A stretch of DNA of 64,000 bases from Pseudonocardia alaniniphila (GCF_022524485.1 NZ_JAKXMK010000016.1:186001-250000), one strand, 5' to 3'; numbered from the stretch's first letter, positions 41,922-50,782 are shown. Notes: a model not told the origin generated them from the sequence alone. Program-made: numbers and translations.

Positions 41922-42091
41922 TCGGATCAATTCCTCTCCTGTTGACTGTCGGCGCTGTTCAGAAGGTAATTTCTTCCTCAGCCTGATGGAGTGGCAGGCC
42001 GAATTCCGTTCCGAAAGCGCGGACTCTTGGCTCGTCAGCGCGAAACCCGGCGACCGGCAGGCGCCGGCGCGGTCTGCAAGGGCACGTAAGC

Positions 42092-42109
42092 CTTGCAAGA
42101 TCTTGCAAG
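42092..42109. promoter_or_regulatory. Perfect 18-bp palindrome, probable LacI operator
   Basis: CTTGCAAGA|TCTTGCAAG, 21 bp before the lacI-type ATG. It matches the CTTGCA-type operators known for MalR/AglR-class LacI repressors of actinobacteria. It sits in the 209-bp region divergent from the acyl-CoA synthetase gene and supports autoregulation. Confidence 0.75.
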
Positions 42110-42130
42110 ACCCTGCGCTAGGGTTGCGGC

Positions 42131-43138
42131 ATGACGCGGCGGCTGGCGGTGGTGGCGAAGAAGGTCGGCGTCAGCGAGGCCACGGTCAGCCGGGTGCTCA
42201 ACGGCAAGCCCGGTGTCTCCGAGGCCACCCGCGACGCCGTACTCACCGCGCTCGACGTGCTCGGCTACGAGCGGCCCACCAGCCTGCGCGGCGAACGCGC
42301 CCGCCTGGTCGGCCTGGTCCTGCCCGAGCTGCAGAATCCGATCTTCCCGGCGTTCGCCGAGGTCGTGGGCGGTGCGCTGGCCCAGCAGGGCCTCACCGCG
42401 CTGCTGTGCACGAGCTCCACAGGCGGCGTGAGTGAGGCCGCGTATGTCGACCTGCTGCTCCAGCAGCAGGTGTCCGGCGCGATCTTCGCCGGAGGCCTCT
42501 ACACCGAGGCCGACGCCAAGCACGATCACTACCGGCTCCTGCTGCAGCGCAAGCTGCCCACCGTGCTCACCAACGCCGCCGTCGACGCCTTGGGTCTCCC
42601 GCAGGTGTCCTGCGACGACGGTGCGGCCGTCGAGCAGGCGTTCAGCCACCTGGTGTCGCTGGGTCACCGGCGGATCGGACTGCTACTCGGGCCGGCCTCG
42701 CACGTTCCCTCGCAGCGCAAGCTCGCCGCGTTCGTCGCCGCCACCGCACGGGCCGGTCACGCCGAGCAGGCCGCGCTGGTGGAGCACGCGATGTTCTCGC
42801 TGGAGAGCGGGCAGGCCTCGATGATGCGGCTGCTCGACCGGGGCGTCACCGGGGTCATCTGCGCGAGCGACCCACTCGCCCTCGGCGCCATCCGGGCGGC
42901 ACGCCGGCGCGGACTGTCGGTGCCCGGCGACCTCTCGGTGATCGGTTACGACGACTCGGCGCTGATGAGCTGCGTCGACCCCGCGCTCACCACGATCCGC
43001 CAGCCCATCGAGGCGATGGGCCGGGCCGCCGTCGACCTGCTGGTGCACCAGATCGAGGGCAGCGCGGTGGGCACCGCCGAGCTGATGTACGAGCCGGAGT
43101 TGGTGGTCCGCTCCTCGACCGGGCCGGTGAAGCCTTGA
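42131..43138 (+). CDS. LacI family transcriptional regulator of the alpha-glucoside operon
   Basis: 335 residues. The N-terminal helix-turn-helix and hinge are typical: LAVVAKKVGVSEATVSRVLNGKPGVSEATRDAVLTALDVLGYERP. The sugar-binding domain continues RARLVGLVLPELQNPIFPAFAEVVGGAL and includes VTGVICASDPLALGAIRAARRRGLSVPGDLSVIGYDDS. It sits 100 bp upstream of the glucosidase gene in the same direction and almost certainly regulates it and the sugar importer, with an oligosaccharide as inducer. Confidence 0.92.
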   Translation: MTRRLAVVAKKVGVSEATVSRVLNGKPGVSEATRDAVLTALDVLGYERPTSLRGERARLVGLVLPELQNPIFPAFAEVVGGALAQQGLTALLCTSSTGGVSEAAYVDLLLQQQVSGAIFAGGLYTEADAKHDHYRLLLQRKLPTVLTNAAVDALGLPQVSCDDGAAVEQAFSHLVSLGHRRIGLLLGPASHVPSQRKLAAFVAATARAGHAEQAALVEHAMFSLESGQASMMRLLDRGVTGVICASDPLALGAIRAARRRGLSVPGDLSVIGYDDSALMSCVDPALTTIRQPIEAMGRAAVDLLVHQIEGSAVGTAELMYEPELVVRSSTGPVKP

Positions 43139-43238
43139 TCATGTAGAGAAATCGACTCGAAATCGTCGAACTCTTGCTGGATTCTGACGACCATCGCTAC
43201 CGTCCTCGCACACGATCGGGTGATGCGAGCGGGGGCGC

Positions 43239-44897
43239 ATGGACGAACGGGCTGCGCGCGACGGGCAGTGGTGGCGCGATGCGGTGATCTACGAGATCTA
43301 TCCCCGCAGCTTCGCCGACGCCGACGGCGACGGTGTCGGAGACCTGGCGGGCGTCCGGTCCCGCCTGGGCTACCTGCGCGATCTCGGGGTCGACGCCATC
43401 TGGTTCACGCCCTGGTACCTCTCGCCGATGGCCGACGGCGGCTACGACGTCACCGACTACCGCACGATCGATCCCGCGTTCGGCACGCTCGCCGAGGCGG
43501 AGGAGCTGATCAGGGACGCGCTGGCTGTCGGCATCCGAACGATCGTCGACGTCGTCCCGAACCACGTGTCCGACCAGCACCCCTGGTTCCAGGCCGCGCT
43601 GGCAGCAGCGCCGGGCTCGCCGGAGCGGGCCCGGTTCTGGTTTCGTCCCGGCTGTGGTCCGGGTGGCGGCGAGATGCCGACGCGCTGGCCGTCGATGTTC
43701 GCCGGTGACACCTGGACCCGCACCAAGAACGCCGACGGCACCCCGGGTGAGTGGTATCTGCACCTGTTCAGCACGGGGCAGCCGGACCTGGACTGGAGCC
43801 ACCCGGACGTCCGGCGCGAGCACGAGGACGTGCTGCGCTTCTGGTTCGACCGTGGTGTCGCGGGTGTGCGGATCGACTCGGCTGCCCTGCTGGTGAAGGA
43901 CCCGGCGTTGCCGGAGATCCCGGCCGATCCGGGGCCGGGCGAGCACCCCAACACCGATCGCGACGAGTTGCACGACATCTACCGCGGCTGGCGGGAGATC
44001 GCCGACTCGTACCCGGCCGACGAGGACCCCGGCCGCCGGATCCTGGTCGGCGAGATCTGGCTGCCCGACGTCGAGCGGTTCGTGCGCTACCTGCGACCCG
44101 ACGAGCTGCACACGGCGTTCAACTTTGACTTCCTCGCCCGCCCCTGGGACGCCGCACAGCTGCGCGAGTCGATCGACGCCACGCTGGCCGCCCACGCGCC
44201 GGTGGGCGCGCCCGCCACCTGGGTGCTGTCCAATCACGACGTCACGCGGCCGGTCACGCGCTACGGCCGTGCGGAGTCGGGATTCTCGTTCGCGGCCAAG
44301 CGGGCGGGCACTCCTACAGACCCCGAGCTGGGTGTGCGGCGCGCGAGGGCGGCCGCGCTGCTGTCGGCGGCACTGCCCGGATCGCTCTACATCTATCAGG
44401 GCGACGAGCTCGGCCTGCCCGAGTTCGAGCAACTCGACGACGAGCTGCGGCAGGACCCGATGTACCTGCGCTCCGGCGGCCGTGACCCCGGCCGGGAGGG
44501 CTGCCGTGTTCCGCTGCCATGGGCGGGTGACCGGCCGCCGTTCGGATTCTCCCCGCCCGGCACCCAGGCCACGTGGCTGCCGCAGCCTGCGGAGTGGGCG
44601 GCGCTGACCGTCGCCGCACAGGAGGCCGACCCCGGCTCGATGCTCGCGCTGTACCGGGCCGCACTGCGGATCCGCCGCGACGAACCCGGACTGGGCGACG
44701 GCCCGATGGAGTGGCTGTCCTCCGCAGACGGAGTGCTCGCGTTCCGGCGCGGCCCGTCGTTCACCTGCGTCGTGAACCTCTCGCCCGGGCCGGTGACGCT
44801 CCCCGGGCACACCGCGGTGCTGCTGTCGAGCGCACCGCTGCCGAACGGCGAGCTACCCACCGACACGGCCGCCTGGCTGCGCAACGAGAGGGAGTGA
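43239..44897 (+). CDS. Alpha-glucosidase, glycoside hydrolase family 13
   Basis: 552 residues. The four GH13 regions are intact: DVVPNHVS (about residue 104), GVRIDSAALL with the nucleophilic Asp (about 210), ILVGEIW with the acid/base Glu (about 271), and LSNHDVTRP (about 331). The N-terminus WWRDAVIYEIYPRSFADADGDGVGDLAGV matches oligo-1,6-/alpha-glucosidases (AglA type). No signal peptide: it acts in the cytoplasm on oligosaccharides brought in by the downstream ABC importer. The solute-binding protein gene starts 2 bp after its stop. Confidence 0.93.
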   Translation: MDERAARDGQWWRDAVIYEIYPRSFADADGDGVGDLAGVRSRLGYLRDLGVDAIWFTPWYLSPMADGGYDVTDYRTIDPAFGTLAEAEELIRDALAVGIRTIVDVVPNHVSDQHPWFQAALAAAPGSPERARFWFRPGCGPGGGEMPTRWPSMFAGDTWTRTKNADGTPGEWYLHLFSTGQPDLDWSHPDVRREHEDVLRFWFDRGVAGVRIDSAALLVKDPALPEIPADPGPGEHPNTDRDELHDIYRGWREIADSYPADEDPGRRILVGEIWLPDVERFVRYLRPDELHTAFNFDFLARPWDAAQLRESIDATLAAHAPVGAPATWVLSNHDVTRPVTRYGRAESGFSFAAKRAGTPTDPELGVRRARAAALLSAALPGSLYIYQGDELGLPEFEQLDDELRQDPMYLRSGGRDPGREGCRVPLPWAGDRPPFGFSPPGTQATWLPQPAEWAALTVAAQEADPGSMLALYRAALRIRRDEPGLGDGPMEWLSSADGVLAFRRGPSFTCVVNLSPGPVTLPGHTAVLLSSAPLPNGELPTDTAAWLRNERE

Positions 44898-44899
44898 CG

Positions 44900-46273
44900 A
44901 TGAGGTCCATCCGGAAGACCGCGACCGTGGCATCGGCGGCGCTGGTCGTCGCAGGCCTCCTGGCCGCATGCAGTGGCTCGACCGACGATCCGAGCGCCGG
45001 TGGGAAGACGGCGATCTCGGTCGTCAGCCTCAAGCCCGGTAGCGAGCAGGCCGCCTTCGATGCCTTCGAGAACCAGGTGAGGCAGTTCGAGGCCGCGAAC
45101 CCGGACATCGACGTGACCAGCCAGGAGTACGAGTGGACGGGCCCCACGTTCACCGCGCAGCTCGCCGGGGGCACCCTGCCCACCGTCTTCACGGTGCCCT
45201 TCACCGACGGCGGCGCGCTGATCGAGCGCGGTCAGCTCGCCGACCTCACCCAGTACGTCCAGGGCTTCGGCTACGCCGACAAGTTCAACGAGACCGTGCT
45301 GCGGTCCGGGCAGAGCGCAGACGGCGGGATCTTCGGCGTGCCGACGGCGGCCTACGGCGTCGGCCTGCACTACAACCGCACCCTCTTCACCCAGGCCGGG
45401 CTCGACCCGGACAAGCCCCCGACCACATGGGACGAGGTGCGCAGCTACGCCAAGCAGATCGCCGAGCGCACGGGGCAGGCCGGCTACGCGCAGATGACCG
45501 AGGAGAACACGGGCGGCTGGATGCTGACCTCGCTCACCTACGCCCTCGGCGGCCGGATGCAGGAGGCCGACGGCGACAAGGTGGAGGCCACGATCGACAA
45601 CCCGGCGGCGCAGGAGGCGCTCACGCGGCTGCGTCAGATGCGCTGGCAGGACAACTCGATGGGGAGCAACTTCCTCTACGACTGGGGAACGATCAACCAG
45701 GAGTTCGCCGCGGGCCGGATCGGCATGATCATGGGCGGGTCGGACATCTACGAGTCGCTGGTGCAGCAGAACAACATCAACCCGGACGACTACGGGCTCT
45801 CCGTGCTGCCGCTCGCCCCGGGCGGCTCCGCCGGGCTGCTCGGCGGCGGCACGCTCGCCGCGGTGAACGTGAAGGCCTCGCCCGAGCAGCAGGCCGCCGG
45901 GGCGAAGTGGATCGACTTCTACTACATGGCCAAGTACTTGAAGCAGGACGCCGCTGTGCTCGACGCGAAGACGCTGGCCGAGAGCGACCAGCCGGTCGGC
46001 CTGCCGGAGCTGCCGGTCTTCGACCGGGCGACGCTCGACCAGTACAACGAGTGGATCACGCAGTACGTCAACGTGCCGCTCGACCAGATGCGCTTCTTCT
46101 CCGACGGGATCTTCGACCAGGACCTCGCCGGTGAGCCCACGGCGCGCACCCAGGAGATGTACGCGGTGCTGGACTCCGTCGTGCAGGCCGTGCTCACCGA
46201 CCAGGGCGCCGACATCGGCGCGCTGCTCCGCACGGCCGACTCCGACGTCCAGGCGATCATCGACCGAGGCTGA
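44900..46273 (+). CDS. Extracellular sugar-binding lipoprotein of an ABC importer
   Basis: 457 residues. The signal peptide ends in LLAAC, with the lipid-modified Cys24. The rest is a family 1 extracellular solute-binding fold: GSEQAAFDAFENQVRQFEAANPDIDVTSQEYEW at the start and the LGGGTLAAVNVKASPEQQAAGAKWIDF segment near residue 315. Partner of the two permeases that follow. With the LacI regulator and alpha-glucosidase, an alpha-glucoside such as maltose, trehalose or sucrose is the likely ligand. The ATPase is not in the window; a shared MsiK-type ATPase is probable. Confidence 0.92.
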   Translation: MRSIRKTATVASAALVVAGLLAACSGSTDDPSAGGKTAISVVSLKPGSEQAAFDAFENQVRQFEAANPDIDVTSQEYEWTGPTFTAQLAGGTLPTVFTVPFTDGGALIERGQLADLTQYVQGFGYADKFNETVLRSGQSADGGIFGVPTAAYGVGLHYNRTLFTQAGLDPDKPPTTWDEVRSYAKQIAERTGQAGYAQMTEENTGGWMLTSLTYALGGRMQEADGDKVEATIDNPAAQEALTRLRQMRWQDNSMGSNFLYDWGTINQEFAAGRIGMIMGGSDIYESLVQQNNINPDDYGLSVLPLAPGGSAGLLGGGTLAAVNVKASPEQQAAGAKWIDFYYMAKYLKQDAAVLDAKTLAESDQPVGLPELPVFDRATLDQYNEWITQYVNVPLDQMRFFSDGIFDQDLAGEPTARTQEMYAVLDSVVQAVLTDQGADIGALLRTADSDVQAIIDRG

Positions 46274-46275
46274 GC

Positions 46276-47163
46276 ATGCGCACCTGGGTCCGGCGCGGTG
46301 GCCTGAGCACGCTGGTCTTCCTGCTGCCGCTGCTGGTGATCTTCGGCGTGTTCTCGTGGCTGCCGATCGTCCGGGCAGCGGTCATGAGCGTGCAGCAGAC
46401 CAACCTGGTGACCGCGCCGGAGTTCGTGGGCCTGGAGAACTTCGAGTCGGTGCTGGGCGATCCGCTGTTCTGGACCGCGGTGCAGAACACCGGCATGTTC
46501 GCGCTCATCGCGCTCGTGTTCGGCTACCCGCTCCCGCTGGTGCTGGCCGTGCTGATGAGCGAGGTGCGCCGGTACCGCGGGCTGTTCAGCGCCATCGCCT
46601 ATCTGCCGGTGGTGGTGCCGCCCGTGGTGGCCGTGCTCATGTGGAAGTTCTTCTACGACGCCCGCCCCGACGGGGTGTTCAACACCATCCTCGGCTGGGT
46701 GGGCCTGGGCCCGCACCAGTGGCTGCAGTCGGCCACCACCGCGATGCCGTCCCTCGTGCTGGAGGCCACGTGGGCGGCGGCCGGTGGCACGGTGATCATC
46801 TATCTGGCCGCGCTGATCGGGGTGCCCGCTGATCTGTACGACGCCGCTGACGTCGACGGCGCGTCGATCTGGCGCAAGATCTGGCACATCACGCTGCCGC
46901 AACTGCGCGGGGTGCTGCTGGTCACCCTGATCCTGCAGATCATCGGGACCTCGCAGGTGTTCCTCGAGCCCTTCCTCTTCACCGGGGGCGGCCCGGCGAA
47001 CTCGACGCTCACCGTGCTGCTGCTGATCTACAACTACGCCTTCGGCTCCAGCCTCGGCGGCGACTACGGGGCGGCCACCGCATTGAGCCTGATGCTCGCG
47101 GTGTTCCTGGCTGCGCTGTCCGCCCTCTACTTCTGGCTAACCCGATCCTGGAGCAGTTCATGA
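46276..47163 (+). CDS. Sugar ABC transporter permease (MalF type)
   Basis: 295 residues, about six membrane helices, beginning STLVFLLPLLVIFGVFSWLPIVRAA. The cytoplasmic EAA loop that contacts the ATPase is DLYDAADVDGASIWRKIWHITLPQLRG (about residues 188-214). It starts 2 bp after the solute-binding protein gene and overlaps the next permease by 4 bases. Forms the inner-membrane channel with the MalG-type partner. Confidence 0.93.
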   Translation: MRTWVRRGGLSTLVFLLPLLVIFGVFSWLPIVRAAVMSVQQTNLVTAPEFVGLENFESVLGDPLFWTAVQNTGMFALIALVFGYPLPLVLAVLMSEVRRYRGLFSAIAYLPVVVPPVVAVLMWKFFYDARPDGVFNTILGWVGLGPHQWLQSATTAMPSLVLEATWAAAGGTVIIYLAALIGVPADLYDAADVDGASIWRKIWHITLPQLRGVLLVTLILQIIGTSQVFLEPFLFTGGGPANSTLTVLLLIYNYAFGSSLGGDYGAATALSLMLAVFLAALSALYFWLTRSWSSS

Positions 47164-48161
47164 GCACGCCGACCAGCACGCGGCCCGCGATCTCGAGTGG
47201 CACACGGCCCGTTGCTGCCGACGCCGCTGCCCGCCGGCACGTCCGCAGGCCGGGTCGGAGGGCGCTGCGAGGGTCCGACGAGCAGCCGCCGCGCGGGATC
47301 GTCTCGGACGCCGAGCGTCGGACGCCCTCGGTGCGGGTCGCGCTGGGGGTCGTTCACACGGTGGTTCTGGTGCTGTTGCTGGTGATCGGGCTCGGGCCGA
47401 TCCTGTGGCTGGTCAAGGCCTCGATCAGCACCACACAGGACACCCTCCGCAGCCCGATGGCGCTGTTCCCCAGCGGGGTGGACTGGGCGAACCTGGCCAC
47501 CGCGTGGTCGCGGGTGCACATCGACCTGCACGTCGCCAACAGCCTGATCATCGCCTCGGGCTCATGGTTCGTGCAGCTGGTCGTCGCGACCACCGCCGGC
47601 TACGCGCTCTCGATCCTGCGGCCCCGGTACGGGCCGGTGCTGTACTGGCTGGTGCTCAGCACGCTGTTCGTCCCCGCGGTCGTGCTGCTCGTACCGCTCT
47701 ACCTCACCGTGCTCGAACCACCGCTGCTCGGTGTCTCGCTGATCAACACGTTCTGGGCGGTGTGGCTACCGGCCGGCGCGAACGCCTTCAACGTGCTGCT
47801 CACGAAGCGGTTCTTCGACAACCTGCCGCAGGAGATCTTCGACGCGGCCAGGATCGACGGGGCGGGCCCGTTCCGGGTCTTCTGGTCGGTGTTGCTGCCG
47901 ATGTCCCGCCCGATACTCGGCGTGGTGTCGGTGTTCGCCTTCATCTCGGCCTGGAAGGACTTCCTCTGGCCGCTGCTCGTGCTGTCCGACCCGGACATCC
48001 AGCCGCTCTCCGTGCGGCTGCCCACCCTGGCGCGCTCGACCGAGCTGGACGTGCTGCTCGCGGCGCTGACGATCTCGGCGCTGATTCCGATGGTGTTGTT
48101 CCTGGTGTTCCAGCGGACGTTCCTGCGCAGTGCGGGTCTCAGCGGTGCGCTCAAGGGCTAG
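47160..48161 (+). CDS. Sugar ABC transporter permease (MalG type)
   Basis: 333 residues. The first 55 are a hydrophilic, Arg/Ala-rich extension not usual for MalG proteins. Six helices follow, starting VHTVVLVLLLVIGLGPILWLV. The EAA loop is EIFDAARIDGAGPFRVFWSVLLPMSRP near residues 223-249. A start further downstream (for example near the first helix) would give a more typical 280-residue protein, but the ATGA overlap favours this start. Last gene of the operon; a hairpin follows. Confidence 0.9.
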   Translation: MSTPTSTRPAISSGTRPVAADAAARRHVRRPGRRALRGSDEQPPRGIVSDAERRTPSVRVALGVVHTVVLVLLLVIGLGPILWLVKASISTTQDTLRSPMALFPSGVDWANLATAWSRVHIDLHVANSLIIASGSWFVQLVVATTAGYALSILRPRYGPVLYWLVLSTLFVPAVVLLVPLYLTVLEPPLLGVSLINTFWAVWLPAGANAFNVLLTKRFFDNLPQEIFDAARIDGAGPFRVFWSVLLPMSRPILGVVSVFAFISAWKDFLWPLLVLSDPDIQPLSVRLPTLARSTELDVLLAALTISALIPMVLFLVFQRTFLRSAGLSGALKG

Positions 48162-48165
48162 CGGT

Positions 48166-48229
48166 GATCACCGCGAGACCGGCGCGATCGCCCCGCGAAG
48201 GGCGCTCGGGCGGGGTTCGCGGCGATCAG
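48166..48229. terminator. Terminator hairpin after the sugar transport operon
   Basis: Nested stems: TGATC (48166-48170) with GATCA (48225-48229), and CCCCGC (48192-48197) with GCGGGG (48211-48216). It lies between convergent stops and overlaps the end of the small minus-strand gene. Confidence 0.6.
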
Positions 48230-48465
48230 CGGAAGAAGAAGCGTGACCGCTGGGGACGGCGACGTGCGTTGCGCCTGTCCCACAGGTCGCTGCATGAGCG
48301 GCAGGGCTCGCCGTCCGGGGCGCACATCGGAGCAGCAGCGACCATGTGGCCGCAGACCGCCGAGTAGTAGCCGCTGTCGTGGGCCACGCCCTGAGTGAGT
48401 TCGCTGTCCGGCACGGCGTGAGCGCGCCCGTCGGTGACGCAGGTGACCGAGACGGTCGTCGCCAT
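48226..48465 (-). CDS. Small Cys-rich protein of unknown function
   Basis: 79 residues from the ATG giving MATTVSVTCVTDGRAHAV. Cysteines occur in SVTC, SAVCGH, MCAPDGEPCRSC and form a CxH-x(n)-CxxxxxCxxC pattern that could bind zinc. The C-terminus is strongly basic (WDRRNARRRPQRSRFFFR). I do not recognise a named family. It faces the sugar operon and diverges from the DUF397 gene; the 245-bp region between them holds the TGCAA repeat array. Confidence 0.6.
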   Translation of the reverse strand: MATTVSVTCVTDGRAHAVPDSELTQGVAHDSGYYSAVCGHMVAAAPMCAPDGEPCRSCSDLWDRRNARRRPQRSRFFFR

Positions 48466-48582
48466 CGACAACACGCCGACTGCCGTCGGCTGGTGTGATC
48501 TGTTCACGGCCCCCCGTCCGCACACAGTTGCGTCCGCATGTGCCCGAGAGCACGTCGTCCAAGATCAGTTTGCACCGTCACG

Positions 48583-48658
48583 CTTGCATTCGCAAGAGTG
48601 TCTGCAACAGCATCTGCAACGCTGTCTGCAACAGCATCTGCAATTGCATCTGCAAGGC
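48583..48658. repeat. 12-bp tandem TGCAA repeat array with adjacent palindrome
   Basis: Five 12-bp units run without gaps from 48599 to 48658 (TGTCTGCAACAG, CATCTGCAACGC, TGTCTGCAACAG, CATCTGCAATTG, CATCTGCAAGGC). Just before them CTTGC-ATTC-GCAAG (48583-48596) is a perfect palindrome. The array ends 52 bp before the DUF397 start. It looks like a multi-site binding region for a regulator. Confidence 0.8.
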
Positions 48659-48710
48659 ACGCTCCTCGGCGGAAGCGCTGGGGAGGCCCGAACCAGTCGG
48701 AGGGTCGGAC

Positions 48711-48950
48711 ATGCACCACCACGACGGGAGCAGCGTCGCTGCTGATCTCCTCGGCTCCGTCGCCTGGCGGAAGAGCCAGGCCAGCAACCCCAACGGCGAC
48801 TGCGTAGAGCTCGCTCATCTCGACTGCGGCACCATCGCCGTGCGCAACTCGCGCGACCCGCGAGGCCCCGCGCTCCTCTACACGCGGGCGGAGATCGCCG
48901 CCTTCATCCGAGGAGCCAAGGACGGGGAGTTCGACGACCTCATAGCTTGA
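48711..48950 (+). CDS. DUF397 domain-containing protein
   Basis: 79 residues. The DUF397 core is visible: AWRKSQASNPNGDCVELAHLDCGTIAVRNSRDPRGPALLYTRAEIAAFIRGAKDGEFDDL. In streptomycetes such proteins occur next to XRE/DUF5753 regulators (the WhiJ-like sets that control development). Some pairs behave like antagonist partners. Here DUF397 comes first and the XRE gene follows 92 bp later, whereas the usual order is the reverse. Likely a small cytoplasmic partner of the XRE regulator. Confidence 0.9.
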   Translation: MHHHDGSSVAADLLGSVAWRKSQASNPNGDCVELAHLDCGTIAVRNSRDPRGPALLYTRAEIAAFIRGAKDGEFDDLIA

Positions 48951-49042
48951 TCCACAGGAGATCGGTCACGGTCGAGGAGGACGGTCTATGCTCGTCGATC
49001 ACGGAAGGCCGGATCATGCAGTTTCGTCGTGAAAGGTGAGCT

Positions 49043-49945
49043 GTGCCAGCAGAGCCGACAGGCCGATCTCCACTGGGTCCGCCCGATCCCATTCAGCAGG
49101 GTGGGCCCACCGTCCTGCGCATCGTCCTCGGCACGCACTTGCGGCGGTTGCGCGAGGCCAACGGCATCACGCGCGAAGCCGCAGGTGACGCCATCCGGGC
49201 CTCCCACGCCAAGATCAGCCGCCTGGAGCTGGGCAGGGTCGGCTTCAAGGAACGCGACATCGTCGACCTCCTCTCGCTCTACGGCGTCACCGAGGCCGGC
49301 GAGCGCGAGGAGTACCTCAGCCTGGCCCGGCGGGCCAACTCGCGGGGCTGGTGGCACCAGGACAGCGCCCTCCTGCCGAGCTGGTTCGAGACGTACCTCG
49401 GGCTCGAGCAGGCGGCCAGCGTCATCCGCACCTACCAGGTGCAGTTCGTGCCCGGCCTGCTGCAGAGTGAGGAGTACGCGCGCAGCGTCATCCTGGTCGG
49501 CCACCAGGACGAGTCCGCCGACGACATCGACCGGCGGGTGCGGCTGCGGATGAACCGCCAGAAGATGCTCACCGAGCCCGGGGCGCCCCAGCTCTGGGCC
49601 GTGATCGACGAGGCTGCGCTGAGCCGGCCCTTCGGCACCCGGCGGGTCATGCACGACCAGATCGAGCATCTGCTCGAGATGACCTCGCTGCCGAACGTCA
49701 CCGTGCAGGTTCTCCCGTTCGAGTTCGGTATCCACGCCGCGGCGGGCGGTCCCTTCACGATTCTCCGGTTCGCCGAGGCCGACCTGCCCGACGTCGTCTA
49801 CCTCGAGCAGCTCAACAGCGCCATCTACCTCGACAAGCGCCCGGAGGTCGAGGATTACCTCGCTGTCATGGAGCGGGTGAGCGTGCAGGCCGAGACACCG
49901 GCCGAGACGAAGGCGATCCTGCGGAAGAAGCTCCTCGACGACTGA
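49043..49945 (+). CDS. XRE family regulator with DUF5753 (WhiJ-like)
   Basis: 300 residues from GTG. The helix-turn-helix is LGTHLRRLREANGITREAAGDAIRASHAKISRLELGRVGF (about residues 30-70). The C-terminal 180 residues are DUF5753 (Scr1-associated), including IRTYQVQFVPGLLQSEEYARSV, LWAVIDEAALSRPFG and VTVQVLPFEFGIHAAAGGPFTILRF. These proteins pair with DUF397 partners in morphological control. The methyltransferase gene converges on it. The TGCAA repeat array upstream of the DUF397 gene is a candidate target. Confidence 0.93.
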   Translation: MPAEPTGRSPLGPPDPIQQGGPTVLRIVLGTHLRRLREANGITREAAGDAIRASHAKISRLELGRVGFKERDIVDLLSLYGVTEAGEREEYLSLARRANSRGWWHQDSALLPSWFETYLGLEQAASVIRTYQVQFVPGLLQSEEYARSVILVGHQDESADDIDRRVRLRMNRQKMLTEPGAPQLWAVIDEAALSRPFGTRRVMHDQIEHLLEMTSLPNVTVQVLPFEFGIHAAAGGPFTILRFAEADLPDVVYLEQLNSAIYLDKRPEVEDYLAVMERVSVQAETPAETKAILRKKLLDD

Positions 49946-49951
49946 GCCGGC

Positions 49952-50782
49952 TCAGCCCGGCTTCCGGGCCAGACCTGCGGCGAGCAGGGTGTGCACGGCG
50001 CTGTCGGTGGGCGTGAGCCTGTCGGCGTGCCAGTCGTTGCAGTACACGAGGCCGGGCTCGAGCATCTCGAGCCCCTCGAACATGCGGTACATGTCTTCCC
50101 ACGTGCGGAAGCGGCCTGTGCCCAGGCCGCCTTCGAGGAAGGCCTTTTCGAGTGCCTTCGCGCGATCCTCGTCGTCGTCGAGGAAGTGGCTGATCAACAT
50201 GTGCGAGCCGGGGGAGAGCCGTTCCCGGATCGCCTCCACCGCCGGATAGACGTCGTCGTCGGTCAGGTGGTGCAGGACGCTCGCTGCGATGACCGCGAGC
50301 GGCTCGTCGAAGTCGATGAGTTCGGCGACGTCCGGATCGTCGAAGATCGACTCTGCGATGCGGGCGTCGGCGGCGATCACGGTGCTGGTGTTCTCCCGGC
50401 TGAGCAGGGCTCGTCCGTGGACGATCACGACCGGGTCGTTGTCGACGTAGACCACGCGGATGTTGCGGTCGATGCGGTGCGCGATCTCGTGGACGTTGCC
50501 GACGGTGGGCAGACCCGAGCCGATGTCGATGATCTGCCGGATTCCGACGTCGCGCACGAGGTAGGGCACCGCCCGGCGAAGGAAGTTGCGGTTGTCCCTC
50601 GCGAGATGGCCGGCGTTCGGATCCACCGCGTACATCGCATCGGTGGCCCGCCGGTCGACCTCGAAGTGGTCCTTGCCGCCGAGGATGTAGTCGTACACAC
50701 GCGCGATCGAGGCCTTGGTCCGATCGATGTCCGGCACGCTGTACAGGCTCGCGTTGCCGGTTCTGTCTGCCCGGCCAGCCAT
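49952..50782 (-). CDS. SAM-dependent methyltransferase, DUF574 (Methyltransf_19) family
   Basis: 276 residues from ATG at 50782; a GTG directly before it at 50785 is equally possible behind GGAGGAG. Family marks: PDIDRTKASIARVYDYILGGKDHFEVDR at the N-terminus, a SAM site QIIDIGSGLPTVGNVHEIAH with VVYVDNDPVVIVHGRALL, and AVIAASVLHHLTDDD. This actinobacteria-specific family is often found beside DUF397/XRE pairs, as here. Its methyl acceptor is unknown. Confidence 0.92.
   Translation of the reverse strand: MAGRADRTGNASLYSVPDIDRTKASIARVYDYILGGKDHFEVDRRATDAMYAVDPNAGHLARDNRNFLRRAVPYLVRDVGIRQIIDIGSGLPTVGNVHEIAHRIDRNIRVVYVDNDPVVIVHGRALLSRENTSTVIAADARIAESIFDDPDVAELIDFDEPLAVIAASVLHHLTDDDVYPAVEAIRERLSPGSHMLISHFLDDDEDRAKALEKAFLEGGLGTGRFRTWEDMYRMFEGLEMLEPGLVYCNDWHADRLTPTDSAVHTLLAAGLARKPG

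Noticed and set aside
48599-48658. CRISPR array
   Set aside because: Units are 12 bp with no spacers and no cas genes nearby.
48495-48710. Coding reading of the TGCAA array with repeated CNSIC-type residues
   Set aside because: The DUF397 homology begins at the ATG at 48711. The upstream residues come only from the 12-bp DNA repeat.
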